Shown here one piece after another: positions 28,888 through 38,713 of a stretch of 64,000 nucleotides of DNA. Each line of letters starts with the position of its first letter. Positions within the stretch are counted from its first letter, which is position 1. The stretch is from Pseudogracilibacillus sp. (lineage in GTDB: Bacteria > Bacillota > Bacilli > Bacillales > Amphibacillaceae). The notes beneath the pieces were generated by a model, which had not been told where the DNA came from, made no database searches, and saw nothing but the letters and a program-made list of their open reading frames with translations. Where the stretch lies: NCBI GenBank assembly GCA_026169815.1, contig JAPFDT010000025.1, positions 1-64,000 on the forward strand, written 5' to 3'. The position numbers and the translations under genes were made by a program.

Positions 28888-29973
28888 ATGACAAAATTAG
28901 ATAATACATTAACAATGTTAAAAGATTTAACAGATGCAAATGCGATTTCAGGTCATGAAAAAGCAGCACGTGATGTCATGGAAAAATACATAACACCTTA
29001 TGCAGACGAAGTTTATACAGATAATTTAGGAAGCTTAATTGCAAAAAAATCTGGAAATGAAACAGGTCCAAAAATAATGGTTGCAGGTCACTTAGATGAA
29101 GTTGGCTTTATGGTAACGAGAATTGATAAAGATGGATTTTTATTTTTCCAAACAATTGGTGGTTGGTGGAATCAAGTTATGCTCGCACAACGAGTGACGA
29201 TTATGACACAATCTGGTGAATTAACAGGAGTTATTGGTTCGAAACCTCCACATATTTTATCACCAGAAGCGCGTAAGAAGCCTGTTGATATAAAAGAAAT
29301 GTTTATTGATATTGGTGCTTCTAGTAAAGAAGAAGCTGAAGAATTTGGCGTGCGCCCAGGAGATTCTGTCGTACCATATTTTGAATTTACACAAATGAAC
29401 AACGAGAAAATGCTTCTTGCAAAAGCGTGGGATAATCGAATTGGTTGTGCGATTGCAATTGATGTATTAAAACAATTAGAAAACGAAGCACATCCAAATA
29501 GAGTGTATGGAGTAGGAACAATCCAAGAAGAAGTTGGTTTACGTGGTGCTAAAACATCTGCTCACTTAATTGAACCTGACATTGCTTTTGGTGTAGACGT
29601 AGGCATTGCTGGAGATACACCAGGAGTATCTGATAAAGATGCGGATAGCAAACTAGGTGATGGCCCTCAAATCGTCTTATATGATGCATCAATGATTTCT
29701 CATAAAGGCGTTCGTAATCTTGTTGTACAAACAGCGGACGAAAACGAAATCCCATATCAATACGCTACAATGGCTGGTGGTGGAACAGATTCAGGAGCAA
29801 TTCATTTAACTGCAAATGGTGTTCCAGCATTATCGATAACAATTGCTACGCGCTATATTCATTCACATGCTGCCATGTTACACAGAGACGACTTCGAAAA
29901 TGCTGTGAAATTAATTGTAGAAGTCATTAAGAAGTTAGACGCAGAAACAGTTGCAAACATTCGTTTAGCGTAA
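28888..29973 (+). CDS. ysdC: M42 family metallopeptidase (YsdC)
   Basis: 361 aa, tetrahedral-aminopeptidase family with two metal ions. Motifs: [12 protein letters not shown] (His ligand and catalytic Asp), [10 protein letters not shown] (bridging Asp), [11 protein letters not shown] (catalytic Glu-Glu), FGVDVGI, and C-terminal [10 protein letters not shown] (His ligand). Probably degrades cytosolic peptides; members have sometimes been labelled glucanase. Close to rplT in B. subtilis too. Confidence 0.94.
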   Translation: MTKLDNTLTMLKDLTDANAISGHEKAARDVMEKYITPYADEVYTDNLGSLIAKKSGNETGPKIMVAGHLDEVGFMVTRIDKDGFLFFQTIGGWWNQVMLAQRVTIMTQSGELTGVIGSKPPHILSPEARKKPVDIKEMFIDIGASSKEEAEEFGVRPGDSVVPYFEFTQMNNEKMLLAKAWDNRIGCAIAIDVLKQLENEAHPNRVYGVGTIQEEVGLRGAKTSAHLIEPDIAFGVDVGIAGDTPGVSDKDADSKLGDGPQIVLYDASMISHKGVRNLVVQTADENEIPYQYATMAGGGTDSGAIHLTANGVPALSITIATRYIHSHAAMLHRDDFENAVKLIVEVIKKLDAETVANIRLA

Positions 29974-29985
29974 AGAAAAGTTACT

Positions 29986-30026
29986 AAAAAATGAAGTGCC
30001 TCCATTAGGAGAACACTTCATTTTTT
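29986..30026. terminator. bidirectional terminator between ysdC and the acyltransferase
   Basis: 13-bp stem AAAAAATGAAGTG with CACTTCATTTTTT between convergent genes. Confidence 0.9.
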
Positions 30027-31767
30027 ACTCATTTGCAATATGAAGTAAATCATTTACTACTTTTTCAAACGTATTGATTAATAAAACAGCTTTTTGTTCA
30101 TGTGAATTTTTTGTAGAAATGTTTATTTTTATCGAATTGGGTAATAAAGAATAATATAATCCATATCCATCTTCTACTACTGGTCCAAAGATGAAATGAG
30201 AAACGAGCGGATGCGAAATATTTGTTGTTGATAACACATCATGTTTTAACGCCTCATAGCCAGTCGAAGCAAATAAATGCGGCTTCTCTGTTAATCCTAA
30301 ATCAGTCCCGTATAGTTCATACATTTGCTCAAGGCCAAAGAGGTGTCTTTCTATCCCATTACCAGTGACACAATTTTTTAATCGTCTTCTATGCTCATCA
30401 TGTGCTTTTTGCATAAGCGATAAAGTTATAGAGCTTGTTTTGTTTTCTTGCGTGTAATATTTGGCTAGTTCCAGCGTTTCCGTAGTAGATGGTCGGTTAC
30501 ATTCTGTTCTACCTTGTTGATATGTTCTCATCGCAACCGCTTCGTAAGTACTCTTTATTTGTCCAAATGTTTCATAGGCTGCAATTTGCAATGCCATATG
30601 AAAGAAAGCATCAGGACTGAATTTTGCTTCTTTTATATTATCTGTTCCGACAGTTTTAACTACTTTTTCAAAAATGGAATATGATGTAATGTCTTGTTGA
30701 TTAGCGCTAACTAAACTGTCCAAAGTTATTTGTAGTTGGTCCGATACATGCCACTCGAGTGCTTTTATTTCTTGTTGGTTATGTATGCCAGAATCGCTAT
30801 AGGTTTTTTTAGTGAAATTAGCTGTAATGTACTCAAATAACGTTAAAATCGTTGTAGCATCAAGTTTAGTGTGTTCTACACTTACGCCAATTTTATTGTC
30901 ACTCGTAATGGAGAATTGTAATGCTTTATCATAATATTTGTCTGAACCATCTAGAAACATTCGTTTGAGTGCAGTTATAGCGTCGTTGCTTTCTTCATCA
31001 AAATGAATAAACGCTAAAGCTTCCTCAATGATATGAAAATTCGTTTGATTGTTTTCATCGTTGTTTAATGCATGATAAATCCTTGCAGCTTCAGTTCGCT
31101 TTGCAGTCGTCATATAACCAATTGGACTTGCATTATTTTGTAAGTTACTGGTTACAATTGAATCGATAGCTTGCATGATATTTTCTTCATTTATTATATT
31201 ACCTGTATCATTCGTAATATAAAGAGGATAAAAACGTTGTTTATGCATAATAATGACGTAATTATTTCGTTTATCCATCTTTCCTACATGATATCGGTCT
31301 TTCTGTTCATGAGGTAATCTCGTACCTTTAAACAAATAAGAAAATTGTTCATCGCAAATAATTTGAGGAATAATGGCATCATTATATAATGCCCCATCTA
31401 AGATTAGATGATAAAATGATGCAAGTTTTTGTGAGAAACGTGCAGTAAGTTGTGTTTTATTCTCACATGTAGAGAAACTTTCATGATCAACAATGAAGTG
31501 ATAGTTTAAATTAGTTTGTAATTTACCGCGATGTGTTAAATAAAGATCATCCCATAACGGGGCAAGCCAGTTGTTTTTATGATTTCCCTGCCAAGCAATT
31601 AGCTTTTCTTGTAGCATCTCGCCTATTTCATTTTTTTGAAAAAAAAGATCAATTTCGTTTTTTGATTCAATAAATTCATCTTCTGTAAGTAATGGTTTAA
31701 TCCAAGTTAATAATTCTTTGTGTGTCGTTTCTAATTGAGGTAACGGCAAAACAGGTAATTTAGACAA
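30025..31767 (-). CDS. choline/carnitine O-acyltransferase family protein
   Basis: About 580 aa from TTG at 31767, which sits 6 nt after GGGAGGA; an in-frame ATG at 31782 precedes that site and was rejected. The family pattern is visible along the whole protein: N-terminal LPVLPLPQLETT, NWLAPLWDDLYL, YLFKGTRLPHE, DKYYDKALQF, catalytic His near residue 299 in VEHTKLDA, YQQGRTECNRPS, GNGIERHLFGL, and STTN near the C-terminus (canonical STSN). It should transfer acyl groups between CoA and carnitine or choline. Mostly eukaryotic enzymes; uncommon in Firmicutes. Divergent from an OpuC-type importer of the same kind of substrate. Confidence 0.88.
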   Translation of the reverse strand: MSKLPVLPLPQLETTHKELLTWIKPLLTEDEFIESKNEIDLFFQKNEIGEMLQEKLIAWQGNHKNNWLAPLWDDLYLTHRGKLQTNLNYHFIVDHESFSTCENKTQLTARFSQKLASFYHLILDGALYNDAIIPQIICDEQFSYLFKGTRLPHEQKDRYHVGKMDKRNNYVIIMHKQRFYPLYITNDTGNIINEENIMQAIDSIVTSNLQNNASPIGYMTTAKRTEAARIYHALNNDENNQTNFHIIEEALAFIHFDEESNDAITALKRMFLDGSDKYYDKALQFSITSDNKIGVSVEHTKLDATTILTLFEYITANFTKKTYSDSGIHNQQEIKALEWHVSDQLQITLDSLVSANQQDITSYSIFEKVVKTVGTDNIKEAKFSPDAFFHMALQIAAYETFGQIKSTYEAVAMRTYQQGRTECNRPSTTETLELAKYYTQENKTSSITLSLMQKAHDEHRRRLKNCVTGNGIERHLFGLEQMYELYGTDLGLTEKPHLFASTGYEALKHDVLSTTNISHPLVSHFIFGPVVEDGYGLYYSLLPNSIKINISTKNSHEQKAVLLINTFEKVVNDLLHIANE

Positions 31768-32021
31768 TGTGCATCCTCCCATAATTTTATCTATTATAAT
31801 TATATATCATACAACAAACAACTCAACATGAAATGAATTTAAAAACATGGTATAAGCGAATAATTCATAAAATGGTAACAATTTGTCGACTTTATTGCTA
31901 TGATAGGATTAATACCATTCTCAAAAAGCAAATAATTTGTTTATCTTCTTTGCAAATAATGGGATGAAACATTGCAAAGAAAATCTAATTGAATTGTGAA
32001 ACTCTAAAGGAGGACTTTCTA

Positions 32022-33161
32022 TTGCTGAAATTTGAAAATGTAACAAAAGTGTATAAGGGTGGTAATAAAGCGGTAGATAATATTAACTTAGAAATTAATA
32101 GAGGTGAATTTGTAGCTTTTATCGGGCCGAGTGGTTGTGGAAAAACAACTACGATGAAAATGGTTAACCGCTTAATCGAAACGACAGAAGGAAATATTTA
32201 TGTAGATGGTAAAAATATAAATGAAGTTGATGTTGTCGAATTACGACGTTCCATTGGTTATGTTATTCAACAAATCGGTTTATTCCCGCATATGACGATT
32301 CGAGAAAATATTGCCTTAGTATCAAAATTATTGAAGACGCCATTAGATGAACGTAATAAACGTGCAGAAGAGTTAATTGATCTCGTTAGTATGGATCGAT
32401 CGTATCTGGATAGATATCCTGGTGAGCTAAGTGGGGGACAACAACAGAGAATTGGGGTTCTACGTGCATTAGCTGCTGATCCACCATTAATTTTAATGGA
32501 TGAACCGTTCGGAGCATTGGATCCAATTACAAGAGATGCATTACAAGATGAATTTAAAGATTTACAACAACGATTAGGTAAAACAATTGTTTTTGTAACG
32601 CACGATATGGATGAAGCTATTAAGTTAGCAGATCGTATTGTAATCTTACGAGATGGAGAAATTGTTCAAGTAGGAACACCTGATGAGATTTTACGAACAC
32701 CAGCAAATGAATTCGTTGAAGAATTTATTGGAGAAGAACGTTTAATTACATCACGACCTTCATTAGAAACAGTTGGACAAATTATGAATGATAGTCCAAT
32801 AACAGTCCATGAAGATGTCGATATATCTGAGACGATTAAGACATTAATTGATCGTAAAATTGACTCCCTGTTAGTCGTCGATGATGATAATTACTTTAAA
32901 GGGTTCATCGATATTGAAATTATTAACAGATATCGTAAAGAAAACGTAAAAGTAAAAGAAGCGATGGTTACAGATATTTTCACCGTAAAAGAAGATCGTT
33001 TATTACGTGATGTTGTGAGAAGAATTTTACGTCAAGGTACACGTTATGTACCAGTTATTGATGATGAAGGAAAATTACGTGGTATTGTAACACGAGCTAG
33101 TTTAGCTAACATCGTTTATGACTCAATCTGGGGTGAAGATGAAGATGTCGTTTTACAATAA
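32022..33161 (+). CDS. opuCA: glycine betaine/carnitine/choline ABC transporter, ATPase OpuCA
   Basis: 379 aa from TTG at 32022, with a full AAAGGAGGA site; the open frame upstream to 31989 is not used. ATPase domain with Walker A GPSGCGKT, signature LSGGQQQR and Walker B LILMDEPFGALDP, then two CBS domains (~255-375), which in OpuA/OpuC sense ionic strength. Very close to B. subtilis OpuCA in length and sequence (also to the OpuB paralogue, so the sub-family is not certain). First gene of a four-gene operon. The 254-nt divergent gap to the acyltransferase probably holds both promoters; GTAACA-N18-TATGAT (31875-31904) is a possible one. Confidence 0.93.
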   Translation: MLKFENVTKVYKGGNKAVDNINLEINRGEFVAFIGPSGCGKTTTMKMVNRLIETTEGNIYVDGKNINEVDVVELRRSIGYVIQQIGLFPHMTIRENIALVSKLLKTPLDERNKRAEELIDLVSMDRSYLDRYPGELSGGQQQRIGVLRALAADPPLILMDEPFGALDPITRDALQDEFKDLQQRLGKTIVFVTHDMDEAIKLADRIVILRDGEIVQVGTPDEILRTPANEFVEEFIGEERLITSRPSLETVGQIMNDSPITVHEDVDISETIKTLIDRKIDSLLVVDDDNYFKGFIDIEIINRYRKENVKVKEAMVTDIFTVKEDRLLRDVVRRILRQGTRYVPVIDDEGKLRGIVTRASLANIVYDSIWGEDEDVVLQ

Positions 33162-33188
33162 TGCAATCTATGCCAAAGGAGGGGTAGC

Positions 33189-33851
33189 ATGGATCAAATG
33201 ATGACTTTTTTCTCTGATTATGGTGATCAATTATTATTTAAAACTTGGGAACATTTATATATATCTTTTATTGCAATTGCTCTAGGAATCATTGTTGCAG
33301 TTCCATCAGGTGTTTTATTAACGCGAGCACCTAAATTAGCGAATGGTATTATGGCATTAGTAGGCGTTTTACAGACATTTCCGACGTTAGCAGTGCTTGC
33401 ATTCTTTATTCCGTTAATTGGTATTGGTAAAGTACCGGCAATTATCGCTCTCTTTATTTATTCCTTACTCCCTATTTTACGAAATACATATACGGGTGTA
33501 AAAGATTTAGATGAGAATTTAAAAGAAGCTGGTCGCGGAATGGGTATGACAGTAAAAGAACAAATCATGCACGTTGAATTACCACTCGCTATCCCAATTA
33601 TTATGGCAGGGATTCGGATGTCAGCAGTTTATTTAATAGGTTGGGCAACATTAGCTGCATATATTGGGGCAGGTGGACTAGGGGATTTCATCTTTGATGG
33701 TCTTAACTTATTTAAACCAGAGTTTATTTTAGCAGGTGCGATCCCAACAACATTAATTGCGATTATTTTAGATTTTCTTTTTGGTCGTTTAGAAGTTGCT
33801 TTAACACCAAAAGGAATAAGAGATAAGAATGCTACTAAAAATCCAGCATAG
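33189..33851 (+). CDS. opuCB: OpuC-type ABC transporter permease OpuCB
   Basis: 220 aa with about five membrane helices and the binding-protein-dependent permease signature ([17 protein letters not shown]...[13 protein letters not shown]). AGGAGGGG site; 27 nt after opuCA. Pairs with OpuCD to form the channel. Confidence 0.92.
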   Translation: MDQMMTFFSDYGDQLLFKTWEHLYISFIAIALGIIVAVPSGVLLTRAPKLANGIMALVGVLQTFPTLAVLAFFIPLIGIGKVPAIIALFIYSLLPILRNTYTGVKDLDENLKEAGRGMGMTVKEQIMHVELPLAIPIIMAGIRMSAVYLIGWATLAAYIGAGGLGDFIFDGLNLFKPEFILAGAIPTTLIAIILDFLFGRLEVALTPKGIRDKNATKNPA

Positions 33852-33865
33852 AAAGGAAAGAACAG

Positions 33866-34783
33866 ATGACTAAAATTATGAAGAAGCAAATTATTTTTAT
33901 TAGTATCGTATTTGTAATCATTCTGTCGGGATGTTCTTTGCCTGGACTAGGTGGTTCTTCAAAAGATACGATTAAAGTAAGTTCACTTAACACATCTGAG
34001 TCAGCTACTGTAGCTTATATTATTAAATATTTAATTGAAGAAGAAACAGATTACTCTGTAGAAATAATTGGAAATATGGGCTCTTCCATTGTACAGCACC
34101 AAGCTTTAGAACAAGGTGATGTTGATATGTCGTCCACTCGTTATACAGGGACAGATTTACCAGGTGCATTAGGTTTAGATCCTGTTACTGATCCTGATGA
34201 AGCTTTAGCTATCGTTCAGGAACAATTTGCTGAACGATTTGATCAAAAGTGGTATGACCCATTAGGTTTTGCGAATACGTATGCTTTTACGGTAAAAAGT
34301 GAATTAGCAGAAGAGGAAAATTTAACAAAAGTATCTGATATTGAATCGATTGCAGAGGATTTACGTTTAGGAGTAGATAACGCTTGGCTAAACCGTGAAG
34401 GGGACGGATATAAAGCATTTATCGAAACATATGGTTTTGAATTTGGTAAAGCTTATCCAATGCAAATCGGCCTTGTTTATACGGCTGTTGCAAGTGATGA
34501 AATGGATGTCGTTTTAGCTTATTCTACAGATGGAAGGATAGAAGAATTTGATCTAGTTACATTAGAGGATGATTTACACTTTTTCCCTCCATATGATGCA
34601 TCACCTGTAGTAAGTAATGACGTATTAGAACGCTTTCCAGAAATAGACGGTTTAATCGAAAAGTTAGTTGGACAAATTGATGTCGATGAAATGCTTAGAA
34701 TGAACTACGAAGCAGATGTAAAAATGAAAGAACCGGCAATTGTTGCAAAAGAATTTTTAGAAGCAAATAATTACTTTAAATAA
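33866..34783 (+). CDS. opuCC: osmoprotectant-binding lipoprotein OpuCC
   Basis: 305 aa. A signal peptide with lipobox LSGC (lipidated Cys23) precedes an OpuAC/ProX-type substrate-binding domain, beginning GCSLPGLGGSSKDTIKVSS. It contains STRYTGTDL, LGVDNAWLNREGDGY, PMQIGLVYTAV and LAYSTDGRI, the segments that in OpuCC supply the aromatic cage for trimethylammonium compounds. Membrane-anchored outer face. 14 nt after opuCB. Confidence 0.93.
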   Translation: MTKIMKKQIIFISIVFVIILSGCSLPGLGGSSKDTIKVSSLNTSESATVAYIIKYLIEEETDYSVEIIGNMGSSIVQHQALEQGDVDMSSTRYTGTDLPGALGLDPVTDPDEALAIVQEQFAERFDQKWYDPLGFANTYAFTVKSELAEEENLTKVSDIESIAEDLRLGVDNAWLNREGDGYKAFIETYGFEFGKAYPMQIGLVYTAVASDEMDVVLAYSTDGRIEEFDLVTLEDDLHFFPPYDASPVVSNDVLERFPEIDGLIEKLVGQIDVDEMLRMNYEADVKMKEPAIVAKEFLEANNYFK

Positions 34784-34796
34784 GGAGTGAATAAAG

Positions 34797-35465
34797 TTGG
34801 AATTAATAAAAGAGATATGGCACTATTATGAGCATAATGGTTCGTATGTGTTAAGTGAAATATTCCGTCATTTCTTAATGTCTGCATACGGAGTATTATT
34901 TGCGGCTATTATAGCAATTCCACTTGGTATCTTCCTTGCTAGATATTCACGGTTGAGCCCGGTAGTCTTTTCTATCGTTAATATTATTCAAACTATACCA
35001 GCATTAGCCATGTTAGCTGTATTAATGCTCGTTATGGGATTAGGACCAAACACAGTAGTGATGGCTCTCTTCCTCTACTCGATTTTACCAATCCTTCGAA
35101 ATACATACACTGGTATTTTAAGTGTAGATAAAGCTTTAACTGAATCAGGAAATGGTATGGGAATGACTAAATTTCAATTATTACGCATGGTAGAACTTCC
35201 ATTAGCCTTATCTGTTATTATTGCAGGATTAAGAACAGCTTTAGTAATTGGAATTAGTATTGCTACAATCGGTGCGTTTATCGGTGCAGGTGGTTTAGGT
35301 GATATTATTATTCGTGGTACAAACGCAGCAGATGGAACAGCAATTATTTTAGCAGGTGCAATTCCGACTGCTTTAATTGCAGTTTTTGCAGATTTATTTA
35401 TGGGTTGGATTGAAAAACAATTAAATCATGAGACGAAAATTAAACGTCGTAACCGAACAGCATAA
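34797..35465 (+). CDS. opuCD: OpuC-type ABC transporter permease OpuCD
   Basis: 222 aa, five or so membrane helices, permease loop [30 protein letters not shown] near the C-terminus. TTG start after AAGGAGTGA; 13 nt after opuCC. Last gene of the operon, ending at a strong bidirectional terminator. Confidence 0.92.
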   Translation: MELIKEIWHYYEHNGSYVLSEIFRHFLMSAYGVLFAAIIAIPLGIFLARYSRLSPVVFSIVNIIQTIPALAMLAVLMLVMGLGPNTVVMALFLYSILPILRNTYTGILSVDKALTESGNGMGMTKFQLLRMVELPLALSVIIAGLRTALVIGISIATIGAFIGAGGLGDIIIRGTNAADGTAIILAGAIPTALIAVFADLFMGWIEKQLNHETKIKRRNRTA

Positions 35466-35508
35466 TAAAAAAACGATGAGGTAGATAAATAAGCCTCATC
35501 GTTTTTTT
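35466..35508. terminator. bidirectional terminator between opuCD and the lytic transglycosylase
   Basis: 15-bp stem AAAAAAACGATGAGG with its complement, tails on both strands. Confidence 0.92.
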
Positions 35509-36220
35509 ATACTTTGTAATAATCCATGACTTTTCGAATGTAGTTTTGTGTTTCTTTAAATGGAGGTACTCCGCCATATTTTTTCACATTACCTGGCCCA
35601 GCATTGTAAGCTGCTAATGCCATCCGTACATCACCATTTTGTTCTTTTAACATTTTACTGAAATATTTTGTTCCACCGTCGATGTTTTGTGCAATATCAT
35701 AGCGATCTGTTACTCCTACTGCCTTTGCCGTAATTGGCATTAATTGCATCAAACCAACTGCTCCCGCATGGCTTTTTACGTTAGGGTTGTAATTTGATTC
35801 CATTTTAATAATCGAATGAATTAAATTAACATCAACTCCGTGCTTTTTTGCTGCTTGTTCAATTAATCCATTGTATTTACTCGTTGGAGGTTGTTTCTTT
35901 AAATTTGTCGTCGCCTCTGGAGTAGTTACAGGAATATTAGCTTCATAAGCATTGGTCATTTGTTCATAAGAAGGCGTTTCAAAAGGGTTATGCTGACTTG
36001 ATGCATTAGGCATAGATTGCATAGTTGGTAAAAAGAATGATGATAAGTCACTTGCACCTATACCGAAGTCTTGTTGGTTCATTTGTTGTGCAAGATTCAT
36101 TTTCTCTAATAACATCGTATGAAAATCGCCTAATTGAGTTGAATTACTATTTTGTTGTACATGTCCAGCTGTTACATTTGGAAGTGTAAAGATTGCTAAG
36201 TAATCATTAATCTTATTCAA
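35507..36220 (-). CDS. lytic transglycosylase, SLT domain
   Basis: 237 aa. A low-complexity N-terminal part rich in Q/N/S (1-~105) is followed by an SLT domain: [12 protein letters not shown] with the catalytic Glu, [28 protein letters not shown] and NYIRKV. Cleaves peptidoglycan without hydrolysis. No signal peptide is evident, as in B. subtilis YjbJ-like proteins, so export or phage-like delivery is unclear. TTG start with a GGGGCG site. Confidence 0.9.
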   Translation of the reverse strand: MNKINDYLAIFTLPNVTAGHVQQNSNSTQLGDFHTMLLEKMNLAQQMNQQDFGIGASDLSSFFLPTMQSMPNASSQHNPFETPSYEQMTNAYEANIPVTTPEATTNLKKQPPTSKYNGLIEQAAKKHGVDVNLIHSIIKMESNYNPNVKSHAGAVGLMQLMPITAKAVGVTDRYDIAQNIDGGTKYFSKMLKEQNGDVRMALAAYNAGPGNVKKYGGVPPFKETQNYIRKVMDYYKV

Positions 36221-36302
36221 TCATATCGCCCCACTTTATCTCCTTATATTATACAAATAATAGAGATAATGGGCAAGTGAAATAGGGCTAAAGCAATAGT
36301 TG

Positions 36303-36521
36303 TTACGAAGATGACTGTTGTACGCCTTGTTTTAGTGCGGTAATCATCTCGATTTTATTTGCATCATTAGATTGATTCCAAATTAACTCAAATAGGAATC
36401 CTAATCCAGGAAGTAATTTCTCCTCCCCATCTTTTATTGCATCCACAATTGTCGCTTCAAGTTGGTCTTCTGAGTTTTCTTTAATATTATGCAAAATAGC
36501 TTGGCGAATATCTAAATCCAT
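36303..36521 (-). CDS. sspI: small acid-soluble spore protein SspI
   Basis: 72 aa, [41 protein letters not shown]-type sequence with the invariant [12 protein letters not shown] segment, matching SspI (71 aa) of B. subtilis, a minor spore-core protein normally made under sigma-G. AGGAGGG site. Divergent from ysgA, the same neighbour as in B. subtilis. I could not find a convincing sigma-G promoter. Confidence 0.93.
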   Translation of the reverse strand: MDLDIRQAILHNIKENSEDQLEATIVDAIKDGEEKLLPGLGFLFELIWNQSNDANKIEMITALKQGVQQSSS

Positions 36522-36602
36522 CTAGCTATCCCTCCTTTTTTACAATAGTTTGACCGATTCCTAGTGAAATATGTATGATAGAGATAAATGAATATAGGAC
36601 TG

Positions 36603-37346
36603 ATGAAATTGATTACATCGATACAAAATGAACAAGTGAAAAATTGGCGAAAATTACAAACAAAAAAATATCGTACGCGTACAGGACAATTTATCATTGA
36701 GGGACATCATTTAATTGAAGAGGCAATCCATAGTAACTTTACTATGGAGACGATTATAGTGAATGAACAAGCAACTATCTCTAAATCGTGGTCAGATTAT
36801 GCTATTACTCATGTGTCTGATGAAGTGTTTAAATCAATTACACAAACGAGTACACCACAAGGCGTGGCAGCTGTCGTTCACATGAAAGAAATAAACGAAC
36901 GAGATGGTGGTCCAGTTTTAATTTTAGACGGATTACAAGATCCAGGAAATGTGGGAACAATCATTCGAACAGCAGATGCGGCAGGTGTAGCAAAAATATT
37001 AATCGGTAAAGGGACAGTTGATGTCTATAATGATAAAGTTATTCGAGCAACGCAAGGATCGCTATTTCATATCCGGATAGAAGAAGTAGAAACAAATGAG
37101 GCAGTAGCAGCTTTACAAGTAGCAGGTTATACAGTGTGGGCTAGTGCGCTTGAAGGCGCTAAGCCATTAAAGGAAATTGATTTTTCACAAAAAAGTGCTT
37201 TAATAGTTGGGAATGAAGGTGCAGGGATTCAACAAACGATACTTGATAAAGCAGATGGAAAAGTAAAAATTCCAATTTACGGTCAGGCAGAGTCATTAAA
37301 TGTAAGTGTCGCAACAGGTATTTTATTATATGAAATGGTGAAATAG
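36603..37346 (+). CDS. ysgA: SpoU/TrmH-family RNA methyltransferase YsgA
   Basis: 247 aa from ATG 36603 (MKLITSIQNEQVKNW), which lines up with B. subtilis YsgA; an ATG at 36588 in frame has no ribosome site. N-terminal substrate-binding domain (to ~95), then the SPOUT knot: QDPGNVGTIIRTADA (motif 1), IVGNEGAGI (motif 2), AESLNVSVATGILLYE (motif 3). Probably 2'-O-methylates a rRNA ribose; the target is not evident from sequence. Confidence 0.9.
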   Translation: MKLITSIQNEQVKNWRKLQTKKYRTRTGQFIIEGHHLIEEAIHSNFTMETIIVNEQATISKSWSDYAITHVSDEVFKSITQTSTPQGVAAVVHMKEINERDGGPVLILDGLQDPGNVGTIIRTADAAGVAKILIGKGTVDVYNDKVIRATQGSLFHIRIEEVETNEAVAALQVAGYTVWASALEGAKPLKEIDFSQKSALIVGNEGAGIQQTILDKADGKVKIPIYGQAESLNVSVATGILLYEMVK

Positions 37347-37375
37347 TTGCATAACAAAGCGACCTTGTATATACT
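37347..37375 (+). promoter_or_regulatory. sigma-A promoter of the pheST T-box transcript
   Basis: TTGCAT (37347-37352), a 17-nt spacer and TATACT (37370-37375), immediately after ysgA. Confidence 0.7.
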
Positions 37376-37384
37376 GTTGTATAG

Positions 37385-37637
37385 TTTCATATTGGAAATA
37401 GCGTAGAAAGAGCCAAGTAACAAAAGAATTAATGAAGTTAGGGAAGAAGTGTCTTGACTGCAAACATTTCTCTTCATTTATTTGTTATGATTCACTCTCG
37501 AGCTGACACTTAATCGTGTTCTGGATGAAAAGTTCATCCATTATCAAACTCAAGTTGGATACAATTACGTATCAACAAGGGTGGTACCGCGAAATAATAG
37601 CCTCGTCCCTTTCTTTTAGGGAGAAGGCTTTTTTTAT
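37385..37637 (+). promoter_or_regulatory. T-box leader of pheST
   Basis: The T-box core AGGGTGGTACCGCG (37578-37591) lies just before a terminator hairpin, AGCCTCGTCCCT / AGGGAGAAGGCT with T-run (37599-37637). The GGTG of the T-box can pair in the competing antiterminator. A long 5' stem region starts near 37400; TTC triplets around 37472 are specifier candidates for uncharged tRNA-Phe. Senses phenylalanine starvation. Confidence 0.93.
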
Positions 37638-37663
37638 TGTCATTAATTAAAGGAGGTATTATT

Positions 37664-38698
37664 GTGCAAGAACAATTAAAGCAGTTAGAACAAGAAGCAA
37701 TTGAAAAAGTAGCAAATGTTGTAGATTTAAAAGCATTACAAGAGATTCAAGTTGCCTATACAGGCAGAAAAGGCTCCATAACAGAAGTATTACGTGGAAT
37801 GGGGAAGTTATCGAAGGAAGAACGTCCAATTATTGGAGAATTAGCTAATAAAGTACGTGCCTCTATTCAAGCAACAATCGATGAGAAAAAGGCAGCACTT
37901 GAACTAGAGCAGTTAGAAAAGCAACTAGAAAAAGAAACAATTGATGTGACATTACCTGGCCGACCAGTTCAATTTGGTGGTTCACATGTATTAACATCAC
38001 TTATTGAAGAAATTGAAGACTTATTTATTGGTTTAGGTTATGAAGTTCGAGAAGGGCCAGAAGTAGAAACGGATTATTACAATTTTGAAGCATTAAATTT
38101 ACCTAAGGGACACCCAGCACGTGATATGCAAGATTCATTTTATATTACAAATGAATTATTATTACGTACACATACATCTCCTGTACAAGCTAGAACAATG
38201 CGAGCATTAGATGGTCAAGAACCGATTCGTATGATCTGTCCAGGAAAAGTATATCGACGTGATAGCGATGATGCAACACACTCGCACCAATTTACACAAA
38301 TTGAAGGACTATACGTTGATAAAAATGTTCGTATGAGTGATTTAAAAGGAACGTTAGATTTATTTGCGAAAAAGATGTTTGGTGAAGATCGTGACATTCG
38401 TTTACGCCCAAGCTTCTTCCCGTTCACAGAACCGTCTGTTGAAATGGACATTTCTTGTAAAGTATGTAGTGGTGAAGGTTGTTCCGTTTGTAAGCAGACA
38501 GGATGGATTGAAATTTTAGGTGCTGGAATGGTTCATCCATCTGTATTAGAAATGGCTGGATATGATCCAAATGTTTATACTGGTTTTGCTTTCGGAATGG
38601 GACCAGATCGTATTGCGATGTTGAAATATGGAATTGAAGATATTCGTAGGTTTTACACAAATGATATGCGCTTTTTAAAGCAGTTTCATGAAGCATAA
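37664..38698 (+). CDS. pheS: phenylalanyl-tRNA synthetase alpha subunit
   Basis: 344 aa from GTG 37664 ([16 protein letters not shown]), 5-6 nt after AGGAGG and equal in length to B. subtilis PheS. N-terminal coiled coil (to ~85), then the class II core with [11 protein letters not shown], motif 2 [18 protein letters not shown] and motif 3 [15 protein letters not shown] CxxC pair cluster ([12 protein letters not shown]) lies near residue 265. Confidence 0.97.
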   Translation: MQEQLKQLEQEAIEKVANVVDLKALQEIQVAYTGRKGSITEVLRGMGKLSKEERPIIGELANKVRASIQATIDEKKAALELEQLEKQLEKETIDVTLPGRPVQFGGSHVLTSLIEEIEDLFIGLGYEVREGPEVETDYYNFEALNLPKGHPARDMQDSFYITNELLLRTHTSPVQARTMRALDGQEPIRMICPGKVYRRDSDDATHSHQFTQIEGLYVDKNVRMSDLKGTLDLFAKKMFGEDRDIRLRPSFFPFTEPSVEMDISCKVCSGEGCSVCKQTGWIEILGAGMVHPSVLEMAGYDPNVYTGFAFGMGPDRIAMLKYGIEDIRRFYTNDMRFLKQFHEA

Positions 38699-38713
38699 GA
38701 GGAGGTAGTAAGA

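Noticed and set aside
36522-36602. Sigma-G promoter for sspI
   Set aside because: A CATACAT string is present on the minus strand, but no matching -35 lies at 17-18 nt.
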